A stretch of DNA of 60,908 nt from Sergeia podlipaevii (Eukaryota; Euglenozoa; Kinetoplastea; Trypanosomatida; Trypanosomatidae): assembly GCA_030849805.1 (NCBI GenBank), contig JASANZ010002166.1, positions 1 to 60,908 of the forward strand. Direction: 5' to 3'. Shown here in pieces: positions 8,278-18,000 of the stretch. The first letter of the stretch is position 1. Every line of letters begins with the position of its first letter. Both the position numbers and the translations under genes were made by a program. Below the pieces are notes generated by a model. It was not told where the DNA came from, did no database searches, and saw nothing but the letters and a program-made list of their open reading frames with translations.

Positions 8278-11200
8278 ATGTGTGACGCTCAGGCATCCGT
8301 GACGACGCCATCCCGTGACGGCGGCAGCCCCTCTAGCCTCCCCGCAGTTGCGGCGGGGGAGGATAGGAGACCATCCAGGGGACATATTGTTCAGCGGAAT
8401 CTCAAGGATATTGGTGGCGCAGTAGCGGTCAACCTGCGCGGATTTGGTCAAAACCTTCGCAACAATGTTAACAACATGCGTAGCAGAGATTTCTCGCATC
8501 CTGGTGCGCGAAAGCAATGGCGACAGAGTTTAGATGACTCTGGCATCTACCGCATCCGCTCGGTGCGCAAGCTGCTAGATGTAGTGGAGCAACGCTACAG
8601 CCATGTGGCCATTGTACTGCTGCTGATAAATACTGCACTGGAAGCACTCGCAGTAGGCATTTTTCTTGTCGTGCAGGCCGGGTCCCCAATGAAAAGCTTC
8701 TACGACTTTGACTGGGGCATGCCATGCTTCATTATCCTCAGCGTTCTCAGTGCTATCTTTACCCTTAGCTGGGTGGGGCTGCTGTCAGTGGAGGCGAAGA
8801 AGTGGTCTTACCTGGTGAAACCAACGTCTCTGATGACGTATGCCACGGGAGTGTGGATGCTCGTGTTGATGTTCGGTGCCCTCTTTTCAGGTGGGAATCT
8901 AGCTTGGACGCGGGTGTACTGCCCCATGTACCTGCGCATCTGGTGGCTGCATGGATGCGTGCTGACTCTTCTAGACTACCCTCAAGTGGCCCTGTACTTT
9001 ACTGAAAACAGACTAGAAATGACCCGCTCTCTTATTCAGTGCTTTGCCGTTATTGGCATTTCAGTGGGTACACTGCAGGCCGTGGAAAGCTACGGCGGAG
9101 ATCCAGTTGGATTCTTCAATATGGTGTATATGATGCTTGTTACCTTCTCCACCATTGGCTATGGCGACGCATGCCCCATTACGGTACCTGGTAGACTGCT
9201 GCTCATCGTCTTTATATGCATTGGTATCAGCTACTTTGTACCGTTGCTGCAGTACGTGGCGAACCTGGGCGTTCAGCACCTGCTCTACTCTAGTTACAGC
9301 ACGTGGCTGAAGCGCTCCAATCACATCGTCTTGTGTGGTTCCTTCGGATACAGCGATCTGCATCTGCAGCTAAAAAACATCTTCTCCGGCTCGCGGCACT
9401 ACTACAACGTTCACGTCGTAGTGCTTGTTTCAGCGCAATCGTCAGCAGACGTTCTCCTGCTTCTCAATTCACCAGAGTACGTCAGTAGTGTCACTCTCCT
9501 CGTCGGGGATCCTGGCAAGATGCACGATTTGGATCGCTGCAACGCTCGGGGGGCTTCGGCAATCTTTCTCTTTGGTGCTGGCGCGAACTCTTCCTACTTT
9601 TCCGACTACGATGTGGCGCGGCAGGCCATGACCGTCGCCCTGCACATTCCTCACGTGCCACTTTACGTGCTGCTGCACCGGTCGCGTTATACTCGCTCTG
9701 TGATGCCGAAAAATGCGGTGATCTTGGAACTGGAGCGCCTCAACTACAGTCTTCTGGGGCTCGGATGCGTCCTGCCAGGCACTATCCCGCTCCTCGGCAA
9801 TCTTTTGCGTGTCTTTGAGGCTGGTGCATCTGTCAACCTGTGGACAGGAAACGAGTTCAATGATCCCCGCACAGGCGCACTGGCCATGGCCAAAGCGGTT
9901 AGCAGCATTGGCATCCGGCAGCGAGAGCTGCACACCTACACTTCTCTCTACTCACACCATGACACAGCAGTCACAACAGCGGCACAAGACGAGGAGGGTA
10001 GTGAAACGGAAGTCCCGTGGCGGAATGTATACGAGGCTTCGCTCGCTCAGCAGTTCGAGGTGGTTGACTTTCCCGAGTCGCAGGCATCCCGCACATTTCA
10101 GAGCCTCGCACGCGAGTTGTACAAACATGCAGTGACAGCAGTGGGCGTGGTGAGGCTGCAGCCGCAGAAGCAACCCAAGAGCCACAGCGCGCCGCATAAA
10201 GACAAGTTCACTTCGCACACCACGAATGCCGCCACCATCGAGGTGAAGATGACACCTGCGTATTCAGGATTTATACAAGTAGTCGAGGTTGCGCCAGCCG
10301 GCACCCTCGCTGGCGTCATCAAGCTCATTGTCGTGTGCGACCAGCGGGCAACCGCACAGGCTGCGATGACGGCACTGCCACCTCTAAATGAAGATCCTCA
10401 AGAGAACACAGCAGTATATGATGTGGAGGCAAGCCAGCCTTCTTCCAAGGTCCCTTCACCGTCAAAATGGGAGGCGGCGAAAGTTGGCTTTAACAGCAGC
10501 ACTAATGTCACAATTGTTTCTCACGATGCAACAGCCACTCCTCCACCTCAACAGAAGCAAGAGGCGTTGGAATCTGACACCGATCACCGAGGAGACAAGC
10601 TGTACAGCTCCCCTGCGTCTTCGCAGCCCCCTTTCTCCCTCAGTAGCGCAGCTAACCGCAAAGGAGGAAAAGTTGAGATCATATCAGACGCAAACAACCT
10701 TTCCGGCCACTTCGTGTACGTGGATTTGTCCTCCGCACACGAGGTGCACAACTGGACAAGCGAGGCATTGACCGAAACGCTTAGCGCCAAGGCTGCAGAC
10801 TACTTTGATATCATGCGTCCTGCTCGCCAGCACCGCCCTGGCACACCGATGGTTCTGTTGGGAAGTGAGAGCAGCTATGCTATGCTCGAGACCATGTGGA
10901 ACCAGGAAAATTGTGGGCACCTGCATGTTATTCAAGGGTGCGGACTCTTCCAAGCAGATCTGTGCAAGTGCAATCTCGCCAAAGCCACGGCGGTTGTCAT
11001 TTTTTCTGCTGGTGATCGCTGCGACAATCACGGCGATTCACTCTCTGTGCTCGTCGCAAAAATGATCAAGCAAGTCGCATGTGAGGGTAAGGAGCCAGGA
11101 GACGCCGAAATTGACATCGTGGTAGAGGTGGATCGCAGTAAGTATGTTTCCCTCTTTGCCAACGGGCCGACCACTGATGCAGTTGCCGAGCTCAACACCG

Positions 11201-11559
11201 TGGACTGGGTCATGGAACCTAGCTTTACCTCCGGTTCAGTTATCTGCCGCCACATGCTTGACACCGCCCTACTGGAAATGTTCTACATTCCTGAGTTGCG
11301 AGATGTCATAGTGCAACTCCTCTGTAACTCGCGAGAATCGCCATCTCTGGCGTCCATTCCTGTGAAGCCACAGTGGAGCTGCTACGCCCACGCCACAGCC
11401 TATGCTCTTGAGCGCGGTCTACTTGCACTGGGTATTCATCGCCTGGTTCAGGATGACGACAACTCTTTCCGGTATATGGTGACCAATCCCCCACCACCCT
11501 TTGGCCTCAACCGAGATGACATCATATACTGCCTTGTGTCACGAGAGGACCACTACTAA
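8278..11559 (+). CDS. RCK-domain (BK/CAKC-like) potassium channel, second of tandem pair
   Basis: A 1093-residue paralog of the upstream channel with the same order of parts: a hydrophilic N-terminus of about 95 residues, six membrane segments, the filter TIGYGD at residues 292-297 in VTFSTIGYGDACP, then RSNHIVLCG opening RCK1, VTLLVGDPGKMHDL, ASAIFLFGA and PGTIPLLGNLL. A second RCK half begins with GHFVYVDLSS after a long low-complexity insert (about residues 620-800). Shared landmarks such as VGTLQ(I/A)VES, CPMYLR(I/V)WWLH and TNPP near the C-terminus show an ancient tandem duplication. This copy has the canonical GYG where the neighbour has GFG. T. brucei has two related channel subunits (TbK1/TbK2) reported to form a heteromer. 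The pair here may play the same role, but this is inference from family knowledge. Confidence 0.9.
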   Translation: MCDAQASVTTPSRDGGSPSSLPAVAAGEDRRPSRGHIVQRNLKDIGGAVAVNLRGFGQNLRNNVNNMRSRDFSHPGARKQWRQSLDDSGIYRIRSVRKLLDVVEQRYSHVAIVLLLINTALEALAVGIFLVVQAGSPMKSFYDFDWGMPCFIILSVLSAIFTLSWVGLLSVEAKKWSYLVKPTSLMTYATGVWMLVLMFGALFSGGNLAWTRVYCPMYLRIWWLHGCVLTLLDYPQVALYFTENRLEMTRSLIQCFAVIGISVGTLQAVESYGGDPVGFFNMVYMMLVTFSTIGYGDACPITVPGRLLLIVFICIGISYFVPLLQYVANLGVQHLLYSSYSTWLKRSNHIVLCGSFGYSDLHLQLKNIFSGSRHYYNVHVVVLVSAQSSADVLLLLNSPEYVSSVTLLVGDPGKMHDLDRCNARGASAIFLFGAGANSSYFSDYDVARQAMTVALHIPHVPLYVLLHRSRYTRSVMPKNAVILELERLNYSLLGLGCVLPGTIPLLGNLLRVFEAGASVNLWTGNEFNDPRTGALAMAKAVSSIGIRQRELHTYTSLYSHHDTAVTTAAQDEEGSETEVPWRNVYEASLAQQFEVVDFPESQASRTFQSLARELYKHAVTAVGVVRLQPQKQPKSHSAPHKDKFTSHTTNAATIEVKMTPAYSGFIQVVEVAPAGTLAGVIKLIVVCDQRATAQAAMTALPPLNEDPQENTAVYDVEASQPSSKVPSPSKWEAAKVGFNSSTNVTIVSHDATATPPPQQKQEALESDTDHRGDKLYSSPASSQPPFSLSSAANRKGGKVEIISDANNLSGHFVYVDLSSAHEVHNWTSEALTETLSAKAADYFDIMRPARQHRPGTPMVLLGSESSYAMLETMWNQENCGHLHVIQGCGLFQADLCKCNLAKATAVVIFSAGDRCDNHGDSLSVLVAKMIKQVACEGKEPGDAEIDIVVEVDRSKYVSLFANGPTTDAVAELNTVDWVMEPSFTSGSVICRHMLDTALLEMFYIPELRDVIVQLLCNSRESPSLASIPVKPQWSCYAHATAYALERGLLALGIHRLVQDDDNSFRYMVTNPPPPFGLNRDDIIYCLVSREDHY

Positions 11560-11956
11560 TGCACTAATCTGTGTATTGTTTTTGATTATTTTTTGGTTTG
11601 TCTTCATTGCACACACGAAAGAAAACATCATATCAGCTATGGTACTGTTTGCCGACATACTCGCAACTTTTCATCAACTATCCTCATCTTTGCTCACAAT
11701 CTGCATCTCTTCAACCGACACTTCACCCTGCACTCCAATATAGCACTAATTTATGACACGATACCCTCACACATGTTGTAGTTCATGACCCATCGCCTCT
11801 CCGCAACCCGCCACCGCCAAACGCACCCACCAATCGCAGTCAACACAATAAAAACATCTGCATCAAAACCTCGACGAGTGCCTCGACAGTTCCTGCTTAC
11901 CAAACTGCCTGCCGCCCACGGGACCGGTAGCGAGGTCCTCCAGAGGAGGAGCTAGA
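11560..11956. other. 3' flank at convergent strand-switch region
   Basis: The last + strand gene of the first cluster ends at 11559. The flank is ordinary AT-rich DNA until about 11780, then changes to C-rich DNA (CGCAACCCGCCACCGCC) that leads into the minisatellite. No gene is seen. Transcription from both sides should end in this area. Confidence 0.6.
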
Positions 11957-12715
11957 AGATCGGCTACGGGATCGGCCACGAGATCAGCCAGGGGGGCAGG
12001 CCAGCGGATAGACCACGGGACAGGCCAGGGGACAGGCCACGGGACAGGTCAGTGGATAGGCCACGGGATAGGCCAGTCGATAGGCCACGGGACAGGCCAC
12101 GGGGCAGGCCAAGGTACAGGCCACGGGGCAGGCCGGGGGACAGGCCAAGGTACAGGCCTCGGGACAGGTAGGTGGATAGGCCACGGGATAGGCCAGGGGA
12201 CAGGCCCAGGAAGAGGGAAGTGGATGGGCCAGGGGACAGGCCAGTGGACAGGCCAAGGGACATGCCGGGGGACAGGCCGGGGGACAGGCCAGGGGACGGG
12301 CAGAGGGAGAGGCAAGTGGATGGGCCAGGGGGCAGGCCAGTGGACAGGCCAAGGGGCAGGCCGGGGGACAGGCCAGTGGACAGGCCATGGGACAGGCCAG
12401 TGGATAGGCCAGGGGACGGGCCCAGGGAGAGGCAAGTGGATGGGCCACGGGGAAGGCCAAAGGACAGGCCAGAGGATAGGCCAGTGGATAGGCCACGGGA
12501 CAGGCCCAGGGGGAGGCAAGTGGATGGGTCACGGGGCAGGCCAAAGGACAGGCCACGGGATAGGCCACGGGGAAAGCCACGGGACTGGCCAGGGGGGGGC
12601 CACGGGATAGGCCAAAGGACAGGTCAGGGGACAAGTCAAGGCACAGGCCAGTGGATTGGTCAGTGTATCGGCCACGGGGGAAGCCACGGGACAGGCCAGG
12701 GGGCGGCGACGGGAT
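11957..12715. repeat. G-rich 12-bp minisatellite
   Basis: About 60 imperfect tandem copies of a 12-base unit close to GGCCAcGGGAcA (variants GGCCAGGGGACA, GGCCAGTGGATA, GGCCAAGGTACA). A longer variant block containing GAGGCAAGTGGATGGG recurs near 12219, 12316, 12436 and 12519. Those spacings are near-multiples of 12, so the array has a higher-order pattern. Because the unit is a multiple of three and has almost no stops, all frames appear open on both strands, giving spurious proteins of repeated Gly-Thr-Gly-Gln or Pro-Val-Ala-Cys type. The + strand has regularly spaced GGG/GGGG runs and could form G-quadruplexes. It sits exactly where the two opposing gene arrays converge. Confidence 0.85.
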
Positions 12716-12860
12716 CGGGCACCGGATTGGCGAGGAGGTCAAGTGGTGGAGGGGAGAATATGGGATTTTTGACGGGGTCAGTGTTGGGGTCGGTGGCGTC
12801 ACAAGCCACGTGGTTCTGCGAGTGGCGTGGGTAGTGGTAGGTAGGTATGGTCTCTGTTAA

Positions 12861-12868
12861 TAGGTGAG
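12861..12868. repeat. Left copy of candidate target-site duplication
   Basis: TAGGTGAG (AATAGGTGAG if the two preceding bases are counted) recurs directly after the poly(A) run at 13747-13754. The pair brackets an 878-base segment that ends in poly(A). Confidence 0.45.
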
Positions 12869-13717
12869 GGTTGGGTTGGAGAGCGTCGGAGTCCTCAAGG
12901 GAAGTTTTGTGTTAGCGGTGTAGAGGACTTGATGGGGTCATTATGGAGTCTGAAAATGCCTATTTGACGGGTTTGATACGAACGGGTGGGATTCCCAGGA
13001 TTGTGGGGCGGGGTGCGGGGAAGGGTGGTTTTTCACGAGTGGTTTAGTGGTGATATGATTTTTTTCCGTTGTCGAAAACGAGTTTTCTGAGGTTTTTTCC
13101 CGAAGTGTGCTTATTATTCTTCTGTGCGTGTCTGAGTAGTTCCCCTGCGGCTCTGGGGGTGAAGTAGAGACAGTTGGCAGCGTGGTTTAACAACAGACGC
13201 CGCCACGCCTTTCCTCAAGGCGTTATAGGTACATAACTCTGGTTACTGTACCTAACTGAGGCCCTCACTCTGGGTGAGAGTAGACGCGGGGAACTGCGTC
13301 AAAGGACTAGGTGTTCCTGAGCTTCTTGCTCGAACGAACCATCCGTTCGCGTCTAGTACCTCGCGATGAGGGAAGCACTATGAGGTAACTCTTTTCTCTT
13401 TACTTCACTGAGGTGCGCCAACGGCAAGTCAAGGTCATTCCTGTTGGTCGTCAAGGCTTTGCCATGGCTTCACACCCATGACTGGAGAGCGGCCACAGGG
13501 GATCCAGCGCCGGCTGGGTCGCCACGCATGCTAGAAATGGCAGTGTGGTGAACTTTATTCTCCACCTCGGGGGGTTTTAGTGGGTATGAGCTTCGGTGTC
13601 TCTCCAATGGCTGAGTCCCACATAACCGATTGTAGCGGTAGGCGTAAATGCCTTTCCTCCTTTTCTAGCATGCGCCGGCGGCCCAGTTTCGATCCCCAAC
13701 AAGGTCGGTGCTACTCC

Positions 13718-13746
<29 letters not shown>
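12869..13746 (+). mobile_element. Retroposon-like insertion with poly(A) tail
   Basis: An 878-base non-coding segment, different in composition from its surroundings (GC-rich, structured), ends in 29 A at 13718-13746. It is flanked by the direct repeat TAGGTGAG. These are the hallmarks of target-primed insertion by a non-LTR (LINE/SINE-type) retroposon, oriented on the + strand. Near the 3' end are TGGCTGAGTCCC (13608-13619) and GTTTCGATCCC (13686-13696), which loosely resemble Pol III A and B boxes. Several short hairpins occur, such as GGCGTAAATGCC at about 13642. No reverse transcriptase frame is present, so the copy is non-autonomous or 5'-truncated, in the manner of RIME/NARTc/SIDER-type elements of trypanosomatids. 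I cannot match it to a named family. The tail lies inside the reading frame of the - strand gene at 13747-14571. Confidence 0.55.
13718..13746 (+). repeat. Poly(A) tract, 29 bases
   Basis: An uninterrupted A-run, the longest in the window, at the end of the retroposon-like segment and directly abutting the reading frame of the - strand gene. Confidence 0.8.
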
Positions 13747-13748
<2 letters not shown>

Positions 13749-13754
13749 GGTGAG
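13747..13754. repeat. Right copy of candidate target-site duplication
   Basis: TAGGTGAG lies immediately after the poly(A) run and matches 12861-12868. The two bases before both copies are AA, so the true repeat could be 8-10 bases. Confidence 0.45.
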
Positions 13755-14571
13755 AGGCAATACTGTCCCACCTTTCTTTTAAGTACTGCAGTTGCCCAGT
13801 TGTCACTGAGAAGTATCCGTTTTGAATTTGAAAGAAGTCATTTTTGCACTCGGGAAGCCAAGTTGGATTCTCTTTGGTTCCTTGACGTGCAGAGAACATG
13901 TACCGGCACATGTCATCTAGCAAGTTTAGCTGCCTATGTGCCTGCTGACCTCTCAGCAGGATCTCCTTAGTGCTGAAACCTGGTGGTGCATCAAGTACAC
14001 CTTTGGAGATGTAGTCTGGATGAATGAGGTAGTTGCGGTACGCAGTGCCCGCAAAGCATGCTAGCGCACAAGCAGGGCCTTGGGTGGCATCATAAACGTA
14101 GGATGAGATGCCCATTTCTGGAACTACTATGGGGTCTATAAATTCCAAAAGGTTGAACTGACTGGCAGCCTGGAAAAGCGCTCCAGGAAACAGCGAGTGC
14201 ATCTGACGACTCTCACCAGTCACGTGAGTCAATGCAAGAATCCTCTCCGCTACTGCGCTATCCACAGATGGAGGGCGGTATACGCTTTGAACTACAGAGC
14301 GGAGCTTCTGCAGATATCCCGGGCGACTGCTCTCAAACAATTCAATAGAACGCGCTACTTCAGCGCGAAGCTCCCGCGCACTTGGGGTGTAAAAACGCCC
14401 CGCACTAATGACTAGTCCGTTGTCAGGGTTTGTGAAGATGCACTCCTCTTTGTTGCCTTCGTGGACGGTGTACGTGCTGTTACATAACAGTTTCTCTTGG
14501 GTTGATATGTAGTCCTCCTCCGCAAACCCAAATATTGCTTTGAAAAAAGCATTCTCAGCACGAGGAAACAT
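13747..14571 (-). pseudogene. Conserved uncharacterised protein gene, 3' end interrupted by insertion
   Basis: A good - strand frame starts at the ATG at 14571 (MFPRAENAFFKAIFGFAEED) and runs 275 codons into the poly(A) of the insertion. Translation then gives a run of about ten Phe plus Leu-Glu before a stop at 13711. Conserved-looking blocks include YTPSARELR at about residues 62-70 and GPACALACFAGTAYRNYL at about 165-182. I recall the Gly-Pro-Ala-Cys ... Tyr-Arg-Asn-Tyr block from an uncharacterised eukaryotic family but cannot name a function. The frame itself has no frameshift, so the break is recent or only the C-terminus was lost. Left of the insertion the - strand reads into the minisatellite and no recognisable C-terminus is seen. 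The product could still be made with an aberrant tail. Confidence 0.5.
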
Positions 14572-15057
14572 ATTTTTCTGTTATGCGTGTTGGTGACGAC
14601 GAACAACGCAATGTAATGTAGATTTTTTTTAAGTACTTGAACATGAACAACAAAGAAGGGATGTACAGTGCCAAGACACCGTCATCAGGGAGAGAATAAT
14701 GTTGACATGATTGAAATACCAAAGAAGTAAGCGCGGAAATTTGTAAAGTAGAGAAAGATCATCATTGCTGCTGAGTTGATGTTCTTATTCTTTCCCTCTC
14801 ACCCCTTGGAAGGAAGGTGAACGCTTTCACGACCACGACTTTTCTTCCCTTTTAAGTAGACAATTTTGTTGCTGCTGCTACAAGGAATGATACCAGGACA
14901 TATATTTGGTTGTATATTAACCTTTGCACAGTTCTGCAATGAACAACAGATTTTCCTTTTAAAAAAGTGATGTATAAGAATGATCACATAGAATGTGGCG
15001 TTACATGTAGGATGCATTTGCGTTAAGTTTGAGGGAGATATTAGGAGAAACAACGCG
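14572..15057. other. Intergenic region of the minus-strand island
   Basis: Spacer between the interrupted gene and the 3' end of the FUSC-like pseudogene. It is AT-rich, without a convincing gene on either strand. The - strand sequence just upstream of 14571 carries the pyrimidine-rich stretch expected for its splice acceptor only weakly. Confidence 0.5.
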
Positions 15058-18000
15058 TCAGAATGCCCAATCTTGATATGGTATGTCCTGTGTGTTGATG
15101 GGACCACGCTTTTGTGGAGGAATTGGGGGATAGTGATAGCGCTCATAGTTCTCTCTGCGCAGTTCATTGATCGCAACGGACATCTTGTCAATGGTGTGAA
15201 GCGCAACAGAGCTCACGAGGTTGGCTGCGTCCGCCATGATGTTTTCGCAGCTGCACAAAATGCATACAACGGCGAGCAGGTTAGTGTCTTCACGCAATGC
15301 CAAAGCGTCCTCGCGGAAGCTAAAGCCCAGCCCTTCATAACGGGACATGTAATTCCGCACTGGTTGTTGAACAACTTCACCCAGTCCACTTATGGCAGGT
15401 GCATCTTGCGATGCCGGCTTCCTAAAGAGTGAGGTCAAGGGCGGCGTTGGCGGAACAAAAGAGTCCCTTCCATCACCACCTGCTACTGCTCCGCCTTCCG
15501 CTTGCCCAACAAAACCATTGTTTCCACCTACTGAATGACTTTCTGCAGCCTGCTGCTGTTCAAAAAACTTCTTCTTCACCTTTCCAGCTCTCTCATTCTC
15601 TGCATTGGCAGGAACCATGAGAAAATGTTCATTAGGTTTAACGTGGTCTTCTTCCAAAGAAGCAAAATTATGGTATTGAGCTCCACGATTGACAACACCA
15701 TCACCTTCACACCGGAAAACTAAGCGATCGTCTATGGGCGAAAGAGAATTGAATCTGGAGACCGGCTCTTTTTGCCGCGCACGCATGAATTTCTCAGCAA
15801 CAGCGTCACAGCTGTCAGTTTTCCTCTTTACACTGGTGTTCTTCTCAGTTGCTATTTCTCTATCTGTATCATTGTGTTAGCCCTCATCCTCTGCATCAGC
15901 CTCTCCACTAAACGGGTCACGAGGAGTGCTATAAGAAAAAACGTTTTCACAGCTGCGTGAGTTTTCCCCCTGTCGAGAGTGGTGCTGCGCACTTGCGCTG
16001 CTCTTTTCTGGTTTCTTTGTGCTACCGCTGTCTCCTTGAGCAACACTAGGCATATCTAGGGCACCACGCTCTCTGTTTTCAGCTTTCAAGGCCTCGTAAT
16101 CCTTTGGCTGCATCCCCAGTGAGTGCACGCCAAGTTGACTGCCAGTAAGGATGTAGCACTGGTACAAAAGAACCCACACATGGACACGTGATTGAGTCAT
16201 CTGGCTCATAATCCGCAGTTCTAGTGCCGGAAACCACTGCCTAGGACGCGCAGAGAATCAATGAAATTTTGGCTGAAAAGGCGCATTGAATCCGCAAAGT
16301 TCTCTAGAAAGAGGGCCAAGTCACCACACACGAGTCGCCGTGTACGTGAGTTGAATGCCAAAGAGCAACAAATCCACATTAGCGACAAGCTTCTGGTGAG
16401 CTTTGTGCATGCCTGTGGGCGTGCCCACAGGAAACTTTTATGCCCCGCGTATCGGGGATTGCTTTGCCGCAAAAGGTGTCCACTTACCTCATAAAGTGAT
16501 CAACCGTGCAAGAAGAGAAACTTTAATGTTGAGATGCGCAAGTGCGGGACAGGCAAAGAAGCTGCAAGTGTTGCTGCCGCGGACACTTTGCAGCTCAGTG
16601 CTGCTAAGAATAGTATCATCAGAGCAACAGCAACTGCCTTTGCCGCTTCGGCCAACGCCGTAACGAGCGGCCAAGGACCCATCGTCAATTATTTCACTAA
16701 CCACCTTCATTAGTTTCGTCCGATAACCATTGCAAATCTTGATCGGATTGTTGAGAAACAAGAACATGCAGATGAGCATGAAGCTGGCCACACTATAACC
16801 GGCGCCAAGAACGCGCGTTAGAATGCGTCCACTGGACACAGAAGTGGCAACGCCGGCCACTGAGGTGATCGAAGCATACCCAAAGCTCACGCCATATGTG
16901 GGGTGGTTTTTGCAAATATGCAGAACAAACCCAAAGGCAAAACAGCAGCCACGCATTTCTGAAAAATTTTTAGTGTTATGACGGCATAAATAGCCCAGCG
17001 CGCAACCCAACGTGTTACCAGCAAAACGGCAGATGCCAATGTGAACTGATTCCTCCCTTCCACTGGCATTCTTATTACAGCCGTGACACCAAAGAAGTAC
17101 AGAGCCCCAGGTGTATGCACTTGCGATTTTGAGTGGGTCCATTAGAATTCTCAAGTCCGTCGGACGTGCTAGCGTAATCCTGTACCATAGCTCTATCCAA
17201 AGGTCATGCAAGGGTTCCACTACAAAAAACTCGAACAACCGCCGTGGGAGAGATTTGGCAGGCTTGTAGTCATTCATCATCTCACCAAATGTCTCCACCT
17301 CGCCAGCAATCATGGAAAGCAGCATATGTAAAAAAAACTTTGTTGAGCACAATGAAAACCTCCGTGTCACCAATCCCTTTTTCACACGCCTCCACGTCGC
17401 TGCGAAGCTGCTCACTATCATCCCAATCCTCCTCATAGTCATTGTACGTTGTGGAATTTGCTAAATGTGCCTTTTACACGCCGTCATACCTTCCCTGTTA
17501 CTTTTATCAAGAGAGTGCAACCTGCTTTTGCTTTTCCACTTTGTGTATCCGCACTTTTGCTCTTTCAGCATATTTCATACTCCTCTACCGTTTGGGTCTG
17601 GTGATGCAGTCTCTGAAGCAGCTCAAGATTTATGTTGCGTCTTTTCAAGGTATCTTTTTCTCTAAGGACATGAAAAGAGACAGACTTTAGAAGCGTCTCA
17701 GGTTTACTTTCGGTACCACCTAAAAAGAACATAACTGCATCTAGTTGCTGCAGAAGGGCCCGAACGTGCACAAATGTATTGAATTGGAGAAGCACACGCT
17801 GCTCTTGCTGTGCTCTTCGTTGGTTTTCTTATGGCGCAACGGAGTTGTCTGTGTCACCTAAGAGAAGACTTGAGCTGCTGGTTTCTTCAGTAAGTCCGTA
17901 AGGCTCACCACGTCTGCTGTTCCGGTTAGATGACCCATGCATTTGTGCCCTCTTGTGTGTGTTTTTCCCCTCTTTTTGTAAAAGTATCATGGCGCAACCT

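Noticed and set aside
11964..12860. Long open frames on both strands (e.g. 272 codons on the minus strand) of repeated Pro-Val-Ala-Cys or Gly-Thr-Gly-Gln type
   Set aside because: They are by-products of a 12-base repeat without stops in any frame; no start context or homology.
13680..13717. Possible tRNA gene at the end of the retroposon-like segment (B-box-like GTTTCGATCCC)
   Set aside because: No cloverleaf can be drawn with an A box at proper spacing; at best a tRNA-like relic inside the element.
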